The translations under genes and the position numbers were made by a program. A stretch of 64,000 nucleotides of DNA from positions 17,727 through 81,726 of the forward strand of contig NW_027479666.1 in the NCBI RefSeq assembly GCF_051014685.1, in the 5' to 3' direction. The notes beneath the pieces were generated by a model that was not told the DNA's origin, ran no database searches, and saw only the letters and a program-made list of their open reading frames with translations. This stretch comes from Ptiloglossa arizonensis (Eukaryota > Arthropoda > Insecta > Hymenoptera > Colletidae). This document shows, piece by piece, positions 1-14,617 of this stretch (position 1 is its first letter; each line of letters starts with the position of its first letter).

Positions 1-3000
1 AACGTTTAACGTACAACGTATAACGTATAACGCATACCGTTTAACGTATATCGTATAACGTATAACGAATAACGTATAACGTATAACGTATAACGTATAA
101 CGTATAACGTATAACGTATAACGTATAACGTATAACGTATAACGTATAACGTATAACGTATAACGTATAACGTATAACGTATAACGTATAACGTATAACG
201 TATAACGTATAACGTATAACGTATAACGTATACCGTATAACGTATAACGTATATCGCATAACGTATAACGTACAACGTATACTGTATAACGTATAACGTA
301 TAACGTATAACCTATAACGTATAACGTATAACCTATAACGTATAACGTATAACCTATAACGTAATACGTATAACGTATAACGTATAACGTATAACGTATA
401 ACGCATAACGTATAACGTATAACGTTTAACGTATAACGTATAACGTATACCGTATAACGTATAACGCGTAACGTATAACGTATAAAGTATAGCGTATAAC
501 GTATATCGTATAACGTATAACGTTTAACGTATAACGTATAACGTATAACGTATAACGTATAACGTATAACGTATAACGTATAGCGTATAACGTATATCGT
601 ATAGTATATAACGTATAACGTATAACGTTTAACGTGCAACGTATAACGTATAACGTATAACGTATAACGTATAACGTATAACGTATAACGTATAACGTAT
701 AACGTATAACGTATAACGTATAACGTATAACGTATAACCTATAACAAATAACGTATAACGTATAACGTATAACGTATAACGTATGACGTATAACGTACAA
801 CGTATATCGTATAACGTATAACGTATAACGTATAACGTATAACGTATAACGTATAACGTATAACGTATAACGTATAACGTATAACGTATAACGTATAACG
901 TACAACGAGTTACGTATAACGTATAACGTATAACGTATAACGTATAAAGTATAGCGTATAACGTATATCGTATAACGTATAACGTTTAACGTATAACGTA
1001 TAACGTATAACGTATAACGTATAACGTATAACGTATAGCGTATAACGTATATCGTATAGCATATAACGTATAACGTATAACGTTTAACGTACAACGTATA
1101 ACGTATAACGTATAACGTATAACGTATGACGTATAACGTATAGCGTATAACGTATATCGTATAGTATATAACGTATAACGTATAACGTTTAACGTACAAC
1201 GTATAACGTATAACGTATAACGTATAACGTTTAACGTATAACGTATAACGTATACCGTATAACGTATAACGCGTAACGTATAACGTATAAAGTATAGCGT
1301 ATAACGTATATCGTATAACGTATAACGTTTAACGTATAACGTATAACGTATAACGTATAACGTATAACGTATAACGTATAGCGTATAACGTATATCGTAT
1401 AGTATATAACGTATAACGTATAACGTTTAACGTACAACGTATAACGTATAACGTATAACGTATAACGTATAACGTATAACGTATAACCTATAACAAATAA
1501 CGTATAACGTATAACGTATAACGTATGACGTATAACGTAGAACGTATAACGTATAACGTATAACGTATAACGTATAACGTATAACGTATAACGTATAACC
1601 TATAACAAATAGCGTATAACGTATAACGTATAACCTATGACGTATAACGTAGAACGTATAACGTATAACGTATAACGTATAACGTATAACGTATAACGTA
1701 TAACGTATAACGTATAACGTATAACGTATAACCTATAACGTATAACGTATAACCTATAACGTAATACGTATAACGTATAACGTATAACGTATAACGCATA
1801 ACGTATAACGTATAACGTATAACGTATAACGTATAACGTATAACGTATAACGTATACCGTATAACGTATAACGCGTAACGTATAACGTATAAAGTATAGC
1901 GTATAACGTATATCGTATAACGTATAACGTTTAACGTATAACGTATAACGTATAACGTATAACGTATAACGTATAACGTATAACGTATAGCGTATAACGT
2001 ATATCGTATAGCATATAACGTATAACGTATAACGTTTAACGTACAACGTATAACGTATAACGTATAACGTATAACGTATAACGTATAACGTATAACGTAT
2101 AACGTATAACGTATAACGTATAACGTATAACGTATAACGTATAACGTATAACGTATAACGTATAACGTATAACGTATAACGTATAACGTATAACGTATAA
2201 CGTATAACGTATAACGTATAACGTATAACGTATAACGTACAACGTATACTGTATAACGTATAACGTATAACGTATAACGTATAACGTATAACGTATAACG
2301 TGTGACGTATAACGTGTAACGTATAACGTATAACGTATAACGTATAACGTATAACGTATAACGTACAACGAGTTACGTATAACGTATAACGTATAACGTA
2401 TAACGTATAACGTATAACGTATAACGTATAACGTATATCGTATAACGTATAACGTATAACGCATAACGTATAACGTACAACGTATACTGTATAACGTATA
2501 ACGTATAACGTATAAACTATAACGTATAACGTATAACCTATAACGTAATACGTATAACGTATATCGTATAACGTATAACGTATATCGCATAACGTATAAC
2601 GTACAACGTATACTGTATAACGTATAACGTATAACGTATAACCTATAACGTATAACGTATAACCTATAACGTAATACGTATAACGTATAACGTATAACGT
2701 ATAACGCATAACGTATAACGTATAACGTATAACGTATAACGTATAACGTATACCGTATAACGTATAACGTGTAACGTATAACGTATAAAGTGTAGCGTAT
2801 AACGTATATCGTATAACGTATAACGTTTAACGTATAACGTATAACGTATAACGTATAACGTATAACGTATAACGTATAACGTATAACGTATAGCGTATAA
2901 CGTATATCGTGTAGCATATAACGTATAACGTATAACGTTTAACGTACAACGTATAACGTATAACTTATACCGTTTAACGTATATCGTATAACGTATAACG

Positions 3001-3697
3001 TATAACGTATAACGTATAACGTATAACGTATAACCTATAACAAATAACGTATAACGTGTAACGTATAACGTATAACGTATAACGTATAACGTATAACGTA
3101 TAACGTATAACGTATAACGTATAACGTATAACGTATAACGTATAACGTATTACGTATAACGTATAACGTTTAACGTATAACGTATAACCTATAACGTATA
3201 ACGTATAGCGTATAACGTATATCGTATAGCATATAACGTATAACGTATAACGTTTAACGTACAACGTATAACGTATAACGTATACCGTTTAACGTATATC
3301 GTATAACGTATAACGTATAACGTATAACGTATAACGTATAACGTATAACGTATAACGTATAACGTATAACGTATAACGTATAACGTATAACGTATAACGT
3401 ATAACGTATAACGTAAAACGTGTAACGTATAACGTAATACGTATAACGTACAACGTATACTGTATAACGTATAACGTATAACGTATAACCTATAACGTAT
3501 AACGTATAACCTATAACGTAATACGTATAACGTATAACGTATAACGTATAACGTATAACGCATAACGTATAACGTATATCGTATAGCATATAACGTATAA
3601 CGTATAACGTTTAACGTACAACGTATAACGTATAACGTATACCGTTTAACGTATATCGTATAACGTATAACGTATAACGTATAACGTATAACGTATA
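1..3697 (+). repeat. Alpha-type HOR domain, no CTAG islands
   Basis: This domain is dense in variant heptamers, arranged in irregular higher-order units. The alpha signature (ACGTACA, ACGTATA, CTGTATA) starts at 268, 2235, 2473, 2599 and 3446. Each is usually followed by two ACCTATA heptamers, ACGTAAT and ACGCATA, then a CCGTATA / ACGCGTA / AAGTATA / GCGTATA / TCGTATA / ACGTTTA series. The pair ACGTTTA-ACGTACA recurs at 2, 1080, 1185, 1423, 2032, 2935, 3250 and 3607, so unit lengths vary from 105 to more than 900 bp, all multiples of 7. Alpha signatures are absent from 3.7 to 37 kb and reappear at 37.3-58.8 kb. There is no gene here. Confidence 0.85.
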
Positions 3698-6455
3698 ACC
3701 TATAACAAATAACGTATAACGTGTAACGTATAACGTATAACGTATAACGTATAAGGTATAACGTATAACGTATAACGTATAACGTATAACCTATAACGTA
3801 TAACGTATAACCTATAACGTAATACGTATAACGTATAACGTATAACGTATAACGCATAAAGTATAACGTATAACGTATAACGTATAACGTATAACGTATA
3901 ACGTATACCGTATAACGTATAACGTGTAACGTATAACGTATAAAGTGTAGCGTATAACGTATATCGTATAACGTATAACGTTTAACGTATAACGTATAAC
4001 GTATAACGTAATACGTATAACGTATAACGTATAACGTATAACGTATAACGCATAACGTATAACGTATAACGTATAACGTATAACGTATAACGTATACCGT
4101 ATAACGTATAACGCGTAACGTATAACGTATAAAGTATAGCGTATAACGTATATCGTATAACGTATAACGTTTAACGTATAACTTATAACGTATAACGTAT
4201 AACGTATACCGTATAACGTATAACGCGTAACGTATAACGTATAAAGTATAGCGTATAACGTATATCGTATAACGTATAACGTTTAACGTATAACTTATAA
4301 CGTATAACGTATAACGTATAACGTATAACGTATAGCGTATAACGTATATCGTATAGCATATAACGTATAACGTATAACGTTTAGCGTACAACGTACAACG
4401 TATAACGTATAACGTATAACGTATAACGTATAACGTATAACGTATAACGTATAACGTATAACGTATAACGTATAACGTATAACCTATAACAAATAACGTA
4501 TAACGTATAACGTATAACGTATGACGTATAACGTAGAACGTATAACGTACAAAGTATAACGTATAACGTATAACGTATAACGTAAAACGTATAACGTATA
4601 ACGTATAACGTATAACGTATAACGTATAACGTATAACGTATAACGTATAACGTATAACGTATAACGTATAACCTATAACGTATAACGTATGACGTATAAC
4701 GTATAACGTATAACGTATAACGTATAACGTATAAAGTATAACGTATAACGTATAACGTATAACGTATAACGTATAACGTAGAACGTAGAACGTATAACGT
4801 ATAACGTATAACGTATAACGTATAACGTATAACGTATAACGTATAACGTATAACGTATAACGTATAACGTATAACGTATAACGTAGAACGTATAACGTAT
4901 AACGTATAACGTATAACCTATAACGTAGAACGTATAACGTATAACGTATAACGTATAACGTATAACGTATAACGTATAACGTATAACGTATTACGTATAA
5001 CGTATAACGTATAACGTATAACGTATAACGTATAACGTATAACGTATAACGTATAACGTATAACGTATAACGTATAACGTATAACGTATAACGTATAACG
5101 TATAACGTATAACGTATAACGTATAACGTATAACGTATAACGTATAACGTAATACGTATAACGTATAACGTATAACGTATAACGTATAACGTATAACGTA
5201 TAACGTATAACGTATAACGTATAACGTATAACGTATAACGTACAACGTATAACGTACAACGTATAACGTACAACGTATAACGTACAACGTATAACGTATA
5301 ACGTGTAACGTATAACGTATAACGTATAACGTATAACGTATAACGTATAACGTATAACGTATAACGTATAACGTATAATGTATAACGTATAACGTATAAC
5401 GTAATACGTATAACGTATAACGTATAACGTATAACGTACAACGTATAACGTATAACGTATAACGTATAACGTATAACGTATAACGTATAACGTATAACGT
5501 ATAACGTAAAACGTATAACGTATATCGTATAACGTATAACGTATAACGTATAACGAATAACGTATAACGTATAACGTATAACGTATAAAGTATAACGTAT
5601 AACGTATAACGTATAACGTATGACGTATAACGTAGAACGTATAACGTATAACGTATAACGTATAACGTATAACGTATAACGTATAACGTATAACGTATAA
5701 CGTATAACGTATAACGTACAACGAGTTACGTATAACGTATAACGTATAACGTATAACGTATAACGTATAACGTATAACGTATAACGTGCAACGTATAACG
5801 TACAACGTATAACGTATAACGTACAAAGTATAACGTATAACGTATAACGTATAACGTATAACGTATAACGTATAACGTATAACGTATAACGTATAACGTA
5901 TAACGTATAACGTATAACGTATAACCTATAATGTATAACGTATAACGTATAACGTATAACGTATAACGTATAACGTATAACGTATAACGTATAACGTATA
6001 ACGTATAACGTATAACGTATAACGTATAACGTATAACGTATAACGTATAACGTATAATGTATAACGTATAACGTACAACGTATAACGTACAAAGTATAAC
6101 GTATAACGTATAACGTATAACGTATAACGTATAACGTATAACGTATAACGTATAACGTATAACGTATAACGTATAACGTATAACCTATAATGTATAACGT
6201 ATAACGTATAACGTATAACGTATAACGTATATCGTATAACGTATAACGTATAACGTATAACGTATAACGTATAACGTATAACGTATAACGTACAACGTAT
6301 TATGTATAACGTATAACGTATAACGTATAACCTATAACGTATGACGTATAACCTATAACGTAATACGTATAACGTATAACGTATAACGTATAACGTATAA
6401 AGTATAGCGTATAACGTATATCGTATAACGTATAACGTTTAACGTATAACGTATA
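3698..6455 (+). repeat. Copy 1, left part: alpha-like remnants then beta block
   Basis: The first part (3698-4385) carries alpha-domain neighbours (ACCTATA, ACGTAAT, ACGCATA, CCGTATA, AAGTATA-GCGTATA, ACTTATA at about 4178 and 4288) without the full CTGTATA signature, and closes with ACGTTTA-GCGTACA-ACGTACA near 4378. From there it is mostly plain heptamers with AAGTATA, ACGTAGA and ACGTAAT markers up to the beta block at 5301-5832, then ACGTACA and ATGTATA variants up to the first A island. The corresponding part of copy 2 is 18342-21106, one heptamer longer. Confidence 0.75.
5301..5832 (+). repeat. Beta block 1
   Basis: This ordered set of variants runs ACGTGTA, ATGTATA, ACGTAAT, ACGTACA, ACGTAAA, TCGTATA, ACGAATA (5553), AAGTATA, ACGTATG, ACGTAGA, ACGTACA-ACGAGTT, ACGTGCA, ACGTACA, AAGTATA, with plain units between. 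It is 532 bp long. The same order recurs five more times in the window. Confidence 0.85.
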
Positions 6456-6497
6456 ACATATAATGTATAACGCATATCCTAGAACTTATGCTGAATA
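6456..6497 (+). repeat. CTAG island 1, haplotype A
   Basis: This is the first island in the window. Six diverged heptamers read ACATATA, ATGTATA, ACGCATA, TCCTAGA, ACTTATG, CTGAATA. They stay in register with the array, so the island arose by substitutions alone. The core GCATATCCTAGAACTTATGC has 5-bp inverted arms (GCATA/TATGC). CTAG occurs only in these islands, by my reading. The ACGTTTA heptamer precedes it by three units. The next island starts 2352 bp on. Confidence 0.97.
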
Positions 6498-7386
6498 ACG
6501 TATAACGTATAACGTATAACGTATAACGTATAACGTATAACGTATAACGTATAACGTATAACGTATAACGTATAACGTATAACGTATAACGTATAACGTA
6601 TAACGTATAACGTATAACGTATAACGTATAACGTATAACGTATAACGTATAACGTATAACGCATAACGTATAACGTATTACGTATAACGTATAACGTATA
6701 ACGTATAACGTATATCGTATAACGTATAACGTATAACGTATAACGTATAACGTATAACGTATAACGTACAACGTATTATGTATAACGTATAACGTATAAC
6801 GTATAACCTATAACGTATGACGTATAACCTATAACGTAATACGCATAACGTATAACGTATAACGTATAACGTATAACGTATAACGTATAAGGTATAACGT
6901 ATAACGTATAACGTATAACGTATAACGTATAACGTATAACGTATAACGTATAACGTATAACGTATAACGTATAACGTATAACGTATAACGTATAACGTAT
7001 AACGTATAACGTATAACGTATAACGTATAACGTATAACGTATAACGTAATACGTATAACGTATAACGTATAACGTATAACGTATAACGTATAACGTATAA
7101 CGTATAACGTATAACGTATAACGTATAACGTATAACGTATAACGTACAACGTATAACGTACAACGTATAACGTACAACGTATAACGTACAACGCATAACG
7201 TATAACGTATAACGTATAACGTATAACGTATAACGTATAACGTATAACGTATAACGTATAACGTATAACGTATAACGTATAACGTATAACGTATAACGTA
7301 TAACGTATAACGTATAACGTATAACGTACAACGTATAACGTACAACGTATAACGTACAACGTATAACGTACAACGTATAACGTATA

Positions 7387-7918
7387 ACGTGTAACGTATA
7401 ACGTATAACGTATAACGTATAACGTATAACGTATAACGTATAACGTATAACGTATAACGTATAATGTATAACGTATAACGTATAACGTAATACGTATAAC
7501 GTATAACGTATAACGTATAACGTACAACGTATAACGTATAACGTATAACGTATAACGTATAACGTATAACGTATAACGTATAACGTATAACGTAAAACGT
7601 ATAACGTATATCGTATAACGTATAACGTATAACGTATAACGAATAACGTATAACGTATAACGTATAACGTATAAAGTATAACGTATAACGTATAACGTAT
7701 AACGTATGACGTATAACGTAGAACGTATAACGTATAACGTATAACGTATAACGTATAACGTATAACGTATAACGTATAACGTATAACGTATAACGTATAA
7801 CGTACAACGAGTTACGTATAACGTATAACGTATAACGTATAACGTATAACGTATAACGTATAACGTGCAACGTATAACGTACAACGTATAACGTACAACG
7901 TATAACGTACAAAGTATA
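7387..7918 (+). repeat. Beta block 2
   Basis: This block has the same order and the same 532-bp length as block 1, with ACGAATA at 7639, 2086 bp after that of block 1. It is preceded by a double series of four ACGTACA heptamers. Confidence 0.85.
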
Positions 7919-8807
7919 ACGTATAACGTATAACGTATAACGTATAACGTATAACGTATAACGTATAACGTATAACGTATAACGTATAACGTATAACGTA
8001 TAACCTATAATGTATAACGTATAACGTATAACGTATAACGTATAACGTATAACGTATAACGTATAACGTATAACGTATAACGTATAACGTATAACGTATA
8101 GCGTATAACGTATATAGTATAGCATATAACGTATTACGTATAACGTATAACGTATAACGTACAACGTATAATGTATAACGTATAACGTACAACGTATAAT
8201 GTACAACGTATAACGTACAACGTATAACGTACAACGTATAACGTATAACGTATGACGTATAACGTATAAAGTATAACGTATAACGTATAACGTATAACGT
8301 ATAACGTATAACGTATAACGTATAACGTATAACGTATAACGTATAACGTATAACGTATAACGTATTACGTATAACGTATAACGTATAACGTATAACGTAT
8401 AACGTATAACGTATAACGTATAACGTATAACGTATAACGTATAACGTATAACGTATAACGTATAACGTGTAACGTAAAACGTGTAACGTATAACGTAATA
8501 CGTATAACGTATAACGTATAACGTATAACGTATAACGTATAACGTATAACGTATAACGTATAACGTATAACGTATAACGTATAACGTATAACGTATAACG
8601 TATAACGTATAACGTATAACGTATAACGTATAACGTATAACGTATAACGTATAACGTATAACCTATAACGTAATACGTATAACGTATAACGTATAACGTA
8701 TAACGCATAACGTATAACGTATAACGTATAACGTATAACGTATACCGTATAACGTGTAACGTGTAACGTATACCGTATAACGTATAACGTATAACGTATA
8801 ACGTATA

Positions 8808-8849
8808 ACATATAATGTATAACGCATATCCTAGAACTTATGCTGAATA
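8808..8849 (+). repeat. CTAG island 2, haplotype A
   Basis: This island is identical to island 1. A symmetrical leader (CCGTATA, ACGTGTA, ACGTGTA, ACGTATA, CCGTATA) starts exactly 63 bp upstream at 8745, preceded by ACCTATA (8661), ACGTAAT and ACGCATA. The next island is 6692 bp on, the largest gap in the window. Confidence 0.97.
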
Positions 8850-8957
8850 ACGTATAACGTATAACGTATAACGTATAACGTATAACGTATAACGTATAAC
8901 GTATAACGTATAACGTATAACGTATAACGTATAACGTATAACGTATAACGTATAACG

Positions 8958-11533
8958 TATAGTGTATAACGTATTACGTATAACGTATAACGTATAACGT
9001 ATAACGTATAACGTATAACGTGTAACATATAACGTATAACGTATAACGTATAACGTATAACGTATAACGTATAACGTATAACGTATAACGTATAACGTAT
9101 AACGTATAACGTATAACGTGTGACGTATAACGTGTAACGTATAACGTGTAACGTATAACGTATTACGTATAACGTATAACGTATAACGTATAACGTACAA
9201 CGAGTTACGTATAACGTATAACGTATAACGTATAACGTATAACGTATAACGTATAACGTATAACGTGTGACGTATAACGTGTAACGTATAACGTGTAACG
9301 TATAACGTATTACGTATAACGTATAACGTATAACGTATAACGTACAACGAGTTACGTATAACGTATAACGTATAACGTATAACGTATAACGTATAACGTA
9401 CAACGTATAACGTACAAAGTATAACGTATAACGTATAACGTATAACGTATAACGTATAACGTATAACGTATAACGTATAACGTATAACGTATAACGTATA
9501 ACGTATAACGTATAACATATAACGTATAACGTATAACGTATAACGTATAACGTATAACGTATAACGTATAACGTATTACGTATAAAGTATAACGTATAAC
9601 GTATAACGTATAACGTATAACGTATAAAGTATAACGTATAACGTATAACGTATAACGTATAACGTATAACGTATAACGTATAACGTAGAACGTATAACGT
9701 ATAACGTATAACGTATAACGTATAACCTATAACGTATAACGTATAACGTATAACGTATAACGTATAACGTATAACGTATAACGTATAACGTATAAAGTAT
9801 AACGTATAACGTATAACGTATAACGTATAACGTATAACGTAGAACGTATAACGTATAACGTATAACGTATAACGTATAACGTAATACGTATAACGTATAA
9901 CGTATAACGTATAACGGATAACGTATAACGTATACCGTGTAACGTATAACGTATAACGTATAACGTATAACGTATAACGTATAACGTATAACGTATAACG
10001 TATAACGTATAACGTATAACGTATAACGTATAACGTATAACGTATAACGTATAACGTATAACGTATAACGTATAACGTATAACGTATAACGTATAACGTA
10101 TAACGTATAACGTATAACGTATAACGTATAACGTATAACGTATAACGTATAACGTATAACGTATAACGTATAACGTATAACGTATAACGTATAACGTATA
10201 ACGTATAACGTATAACGTATAACGTATAACGTATAACGTATAACGTATAGTGTATAACGTATTACGTATAACGTATAACGTATAACGTATAACGTATAAC
10301 GTATAACGTGTAACATATAACGTATAACGTATAACGTATAACGTATAACGTATAACGTATAACGTATAACGTATAACGTATAACGTATAACGTATAACGT
10401 ATAACGTGTGACGTATAACGTGTAACGTATAACGTGTAACGTATAACGTATTACGTATAACGTATAACGTATAACGTATAACGTACAACGAGTTACGTAT
10501 AACGTATAACGTATAACGTATAACGTATAACGTATAACGTATAACGTATAACGTGTGACGTATAACGTGTAACGTATAACGTGTAACGTATAACGTATTA
10601 CGTATAACGTATAACGTATAACGTATAACGTACAACGAGTTACGTATAACGTATAACGTATAACGTATAACGTATAACGTATAACGTACAACGTATAACG
10701 TACAAAGTATAACGTATAACGTATAACGTATAACGTATAACGTATAACGTATAACGTATAACGTATAACGTATAACGTATAACGTATAACGTATAACGTA
10801 TAACATATAACGTATAACGTATAACGTATAACGTATAACGTATAACGTATAACGTATAACGTATTACGTATAAAGTATAACGTATAACGTATAACGTATA
10901 ACGTATAACGTATAAAGTATAACGTATAACGTATAACGTATAACGTATAACGTATAACGTATAACGTATAACGTAGAACGTATAACGTATAACGTATAAC
11001 GTATAACGTATAACCTATAACGTATAACGTATAACGTATAACGTATAACGTATAACGTATAACGTATAACGTATAACGTATAAAGTATAACGTATAACGT
11101 ATAACGTATAACGTATAACGTATAACGTAGAACGTATAACGTATAACGTATAACGTATAACGTATAACGTAATACGTATAACGTATAACGTATAACGTAT
11201 AACGGATAACGTATAACGTATACCGTGTAACGTATAACGTATAACGTATAACGTATAACGTATAACGTATAACGTATAACGTATAACGTATAACGTATAA
11301 CGTATAACGTATAACGTATAACGTATAACGTATAACGTATAACGTATAACGTATAACGTATAACGTATAACGTATAACGTATAACGTATAACGTATAACG
11401 TATAACGTATAACGTATAACGTATAACGTATAACGTATAACGTATAACGTATAACGTATAACGTATAACGTATAACGTATAACGTATAACGTATTACGTA
11501 TAACGTATAACGTATAACGTATAACGTATAACG
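8958..11533 (+). repeat. Local 1288-bp tandem duplication (two copies)
   Basis: The GTGTATA landmark (tatagtg at 8958 and 10246), the ACGTGTG heptamer (9116 and 10404) and ACGGATA (9914 and 11202) all repeat at exactly 1288 bp (184 heptamers). The units are therefore about 8958-10245 and 10246-11533. Each contains two rounds of ACGTGTG / ACGTGTA / ACGTGTA / ACGTATT / ACGTACA-ACGAGTT. The counterpart in the second 14.6-kb copy starts at 23637 with a period of 1274 bp, two heptamers shorter. This shows nested duplication older than the 14.6-kb event. Confidence 0.85.
9942..10249 (+). repeat. Longest perfect heptamer run found (44 units)
   Basis: From the heptamer after CCGTGTA (9935) to the one before GTGTATA (10250) there are 308 bp of ACGTATA without a substitution, by my reading. 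Similar runs after the same CCGTGTA landmark are 11230-11488 (37 units), 24621-24914 (42 units) and 33350-33615 (38 units). A run of 34 units fills the space between the islands at 59641 and 59921. Plain runs are where most copy-number differences between duplicates occur. Confidence 0.8.
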
Positions 11534-12531
11534 TATAACGTATAACGTATAGCGTATAACGTATGTCGTATAGCATATAACGTATAACGTATAACGTTTA
11601 ACGTACAACGTATAACGTACAACGTATAACGTATAACGTATACCGTTTAACGTATATCGTATAACGTATAACGTATAACGTATAACGTATAACGTATAAC
11701 GTATAACGTATAACGTATAACGTATAACGTATAACGTATAACGTATAACGTATAACGTATAACGTATAACGTATAACGTATAACGTATAACGTATAACGT
11801 ATAACGTATAACGTATAACGTATAACGTATAACGTATAACGTATAACGTATAACGTATAACGTATAACGTATAACGTATAACGTATAACGTATAACGTAA
11901 TACGTATAACGTATAACGTATAACGTATAACGGATAACGTATAACGTATAACGTATAACGTACAACGTATAATGTATAACGTATAACGTACAACGTATAA
12001 CGTACAACGTATAACGTACAACGTATAACGTACAACGTATAACGTATAACGTATAACATATAACGTATAACGTATAACGTATAACGTATAACGTATAACG
12101 TATAACGTATAACGTATAACGTATAACGTATAACGTATAACGTATAACGTATAACGTATAACGTGTAACGTAAAACGTGTAACGTATAACGTAATACGTA
12201 TAACGTATAACGTATAACGTATAACGTATAACGTATAACGTATAACGTATAACGTATAACGTATAACGTATAACGTATAACGTATAGCGTATAACGTATA
12301 TAGTATAGCATATAACGTATAACGTATAACGTATAACGTATAACGTATAACGTACAACGTATAACGTAATACGTATAACGTATAACGTATAACGTACAAC
12401 GTATAACGTATAACGTATAACGTATAACGTATAACGTATAACGTATAACGTATTACGTATAACGTATAACGTATAACGTATAACGTATAACGTATAACGT
12501 ATAACGTATAACGTATAACGTATAACGTATA

Positions 12532-14183
12532 ACGTACAACGTATAACGTACAACGTATAACGTACAACGTATAACGTATAACGTGTAACGTATAACGTGT
12601 AACGTATAACGTATAACGTATAACGTATAACGTACAACGTATAACGTATAACGTATAACGTATAACGTATAACGTATAACGTATAACGTATAACGTATAA
12701 CGTATAACGTATAACGTATAACGTATAACGTATAACGTATAACGTATAACGTATAACGTGTAACGTATAACGTAAAACGTGTAACGTATAACGTAATACG
12801 TATAACGTATAACGTATAACGTACAACGTATAACGTATAACGTATAACGTATAGCGTATAACGTATATAGTATAGCATATAACGTATAACGTATAACGTA
12901 TAACGTATAACGTACAACGTATAATGTATAACGTATAACGTATAACGTATAACGTATAACGTATAACGTATAACGTATAACGTATAACGTATAACGTAAA
13001 ACGTGTAACGTATAACGTAATACGTATAACGTATAACGTATAACGTACAACGTATAACGTATAACGTATAACGTATAACGTATAACGTATAACGTATAAC
13101 GTAAAACGTGTAACGTATAACGTAATACGTATAACGTATAACGTATAACGTACAACGTATAACGTATAACGTATAACGTATAGCGTATAACGTATATAGT
13201 ATAGCATATAACGTATAACGTATAACGTATAACGTATAGCGTATAACGTATATAGTATAGCATATAACGTATAACGTATAACGTATAACGTATAACGTAT
13301 AACGTATAACGTATAACGTATAACGTATAACGTATAACGTATAACGTATAACGTATAACGTACAACGTATAACGTACAACGTATAACGTACAACGTATAA
13401 CGTATAACGTGTAACGTATAACGTGTAACGTATAACGTATAACGTATAACGTATAACGTACAACGTATAACGTATAACGTATAACGTATAACGTATAACG
13501 TATAACGTATAACGTATAACGTATAACGTATAACGTATAACGTATAACGTATAACGTATAACGTATAACGTATAACGTATAACGTGTAACGTATAACGTA
13601 AAACGTGTAACGTATAACGTAATACGTATAACGTATAACGTATAACGTACAACGTATAACGTATAACGTATAACGTATAGCGTATAACGTATATAGTATA
13701 GCATATAACGTATAACGTATAACGTATAACGTATAACGTACAACGTATAATGTATAACGTATAACGTATAACGTATAACGTATAACGTATAACGTATAAC
13801 GTATAACGTATAACGTATAACGTAAAACGTGTAACGTATAACGTAATACGTATAACGTATAACGTATAACGTACAACGTATAACGTATAACGTATAACGT
13901 ATAACGTATAACGTATAACGTATAACGTAAAACGTGTAACGTATAACGTAATACGTATAACGTATAACGTATAACGTACAACGTATAACGTATAACGTAT
14001 AACGTATAACGTATAGCGTATAACGTATATAGTATAGCATATAACGTATAACGTATAACGTATAACGTATAGCGTATAACGTATATAGTATAGCATATAA
14101 CGTATAACGTATAACGTATAACGTATAACGTATAACGTATAACGTATAATGTATAACGTATAACGTACAACGTATAATGTACA
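12532..14183 (+). repeat. Local 826-bp tandem duplication (two copies)
   Basis: A cluster of ACGTACA heptamers begins at 12532 and again at 13358. The TATATAGTATAGCATATA landmark follows at 12861 and 13687, the same 826-bp step (118 heptamers). Each unit holds ACGTGTA markers, ACGTAAA-ACGTGTA-ACGTATA-ACGTAAT, ACGTACA and then the landmark. Copy 2 of the large duplication keeps this at 27197 and 28023 with the same 826-bp step. Confidence 0.85.
13176..13268 (+). repeat. 56-bp doublet of the TATATAGTATAGCATATA landmark
   Basis: The landmark (heptamers GCGTATA, ACGTATA, TAGTATA, GCATATA) occurs twice, with ACG anchors at 13190 and 13246, 56 bp (8 heptamers) apart. The same doublet recurs at 14023/14079 and in the second segmental copy at 27855 and 28688. 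Elsewhere the landmark is single. The doublet marks one of the latest small amplifications. Confidence 0.8.
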
Positions 14184-14337
14184 ACGTATAACGTACAACG
14201 TATAACGTACAACGTATAACGTATAACGTATAACATATAACGTATAACGTATAACGTATAACGTATAACGTATAACGTATAACGTAAAACGTGTAACGTA
14301 TAACGTAATACGTATAACGTATAACGTATAACGTACA

Positions 14338-14617
14338 ACGTATAACGTATAACGTATAACGTATAACGTATAACGTATAGCGTATAACGTATATAGTATA
14401 GCATATAACGGATAACGTATAACGTATAACGTATAACGTACAACGTATAATGTATAACGTATAACGTACAACGTATAACGTACAACGTATAACGTACAAC
14501 GTATAACGTACAACGTATAACGTATAACGTATAACATATAACGTATAACGTATAACGTATAACGTATAACGTATAACGTATAACGTATAACGTATAACGT
14601 ATAACGTATAACGTATA
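14338..14617 (+). repeat. Segment present in copy 1, 252 bp of it missing from copy 2
   Basis: Between ACGTACA at 14331 and ACGTAAT at 14618, copy 1 contains a TATATAGTATAGCATA landmark, ACGGATA (about 14408), an ATGTATA and a run of ACGTACA heptamers. In copy 2 the same flanks are at 28996 and 29031, only 35 bp apart. The difference is 252 bp, exactly 36 heptamers. I cannot tell whether it is a gain in copy 1 or a loss in copy 2. Confidence 0.8.

Noticed and set aside
3189..6092. Long minus-strand open frames (967 to 1551 codons) as protein genes
   Set aside because: They are pure translation of the satellite, overlap in all three frames with the same heptapeptide, often start at TTG, and have no domain, signal peptide or non-repeat segment. 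I annotate no CDS.
6456..6497. Island as a transposon remnant or insertion with target-site duplication
   Set aside because: The island is in register (42 bp, six heptamers). Each heptamer can be derived from ACGTATA by substitution, so nothing was inserted.
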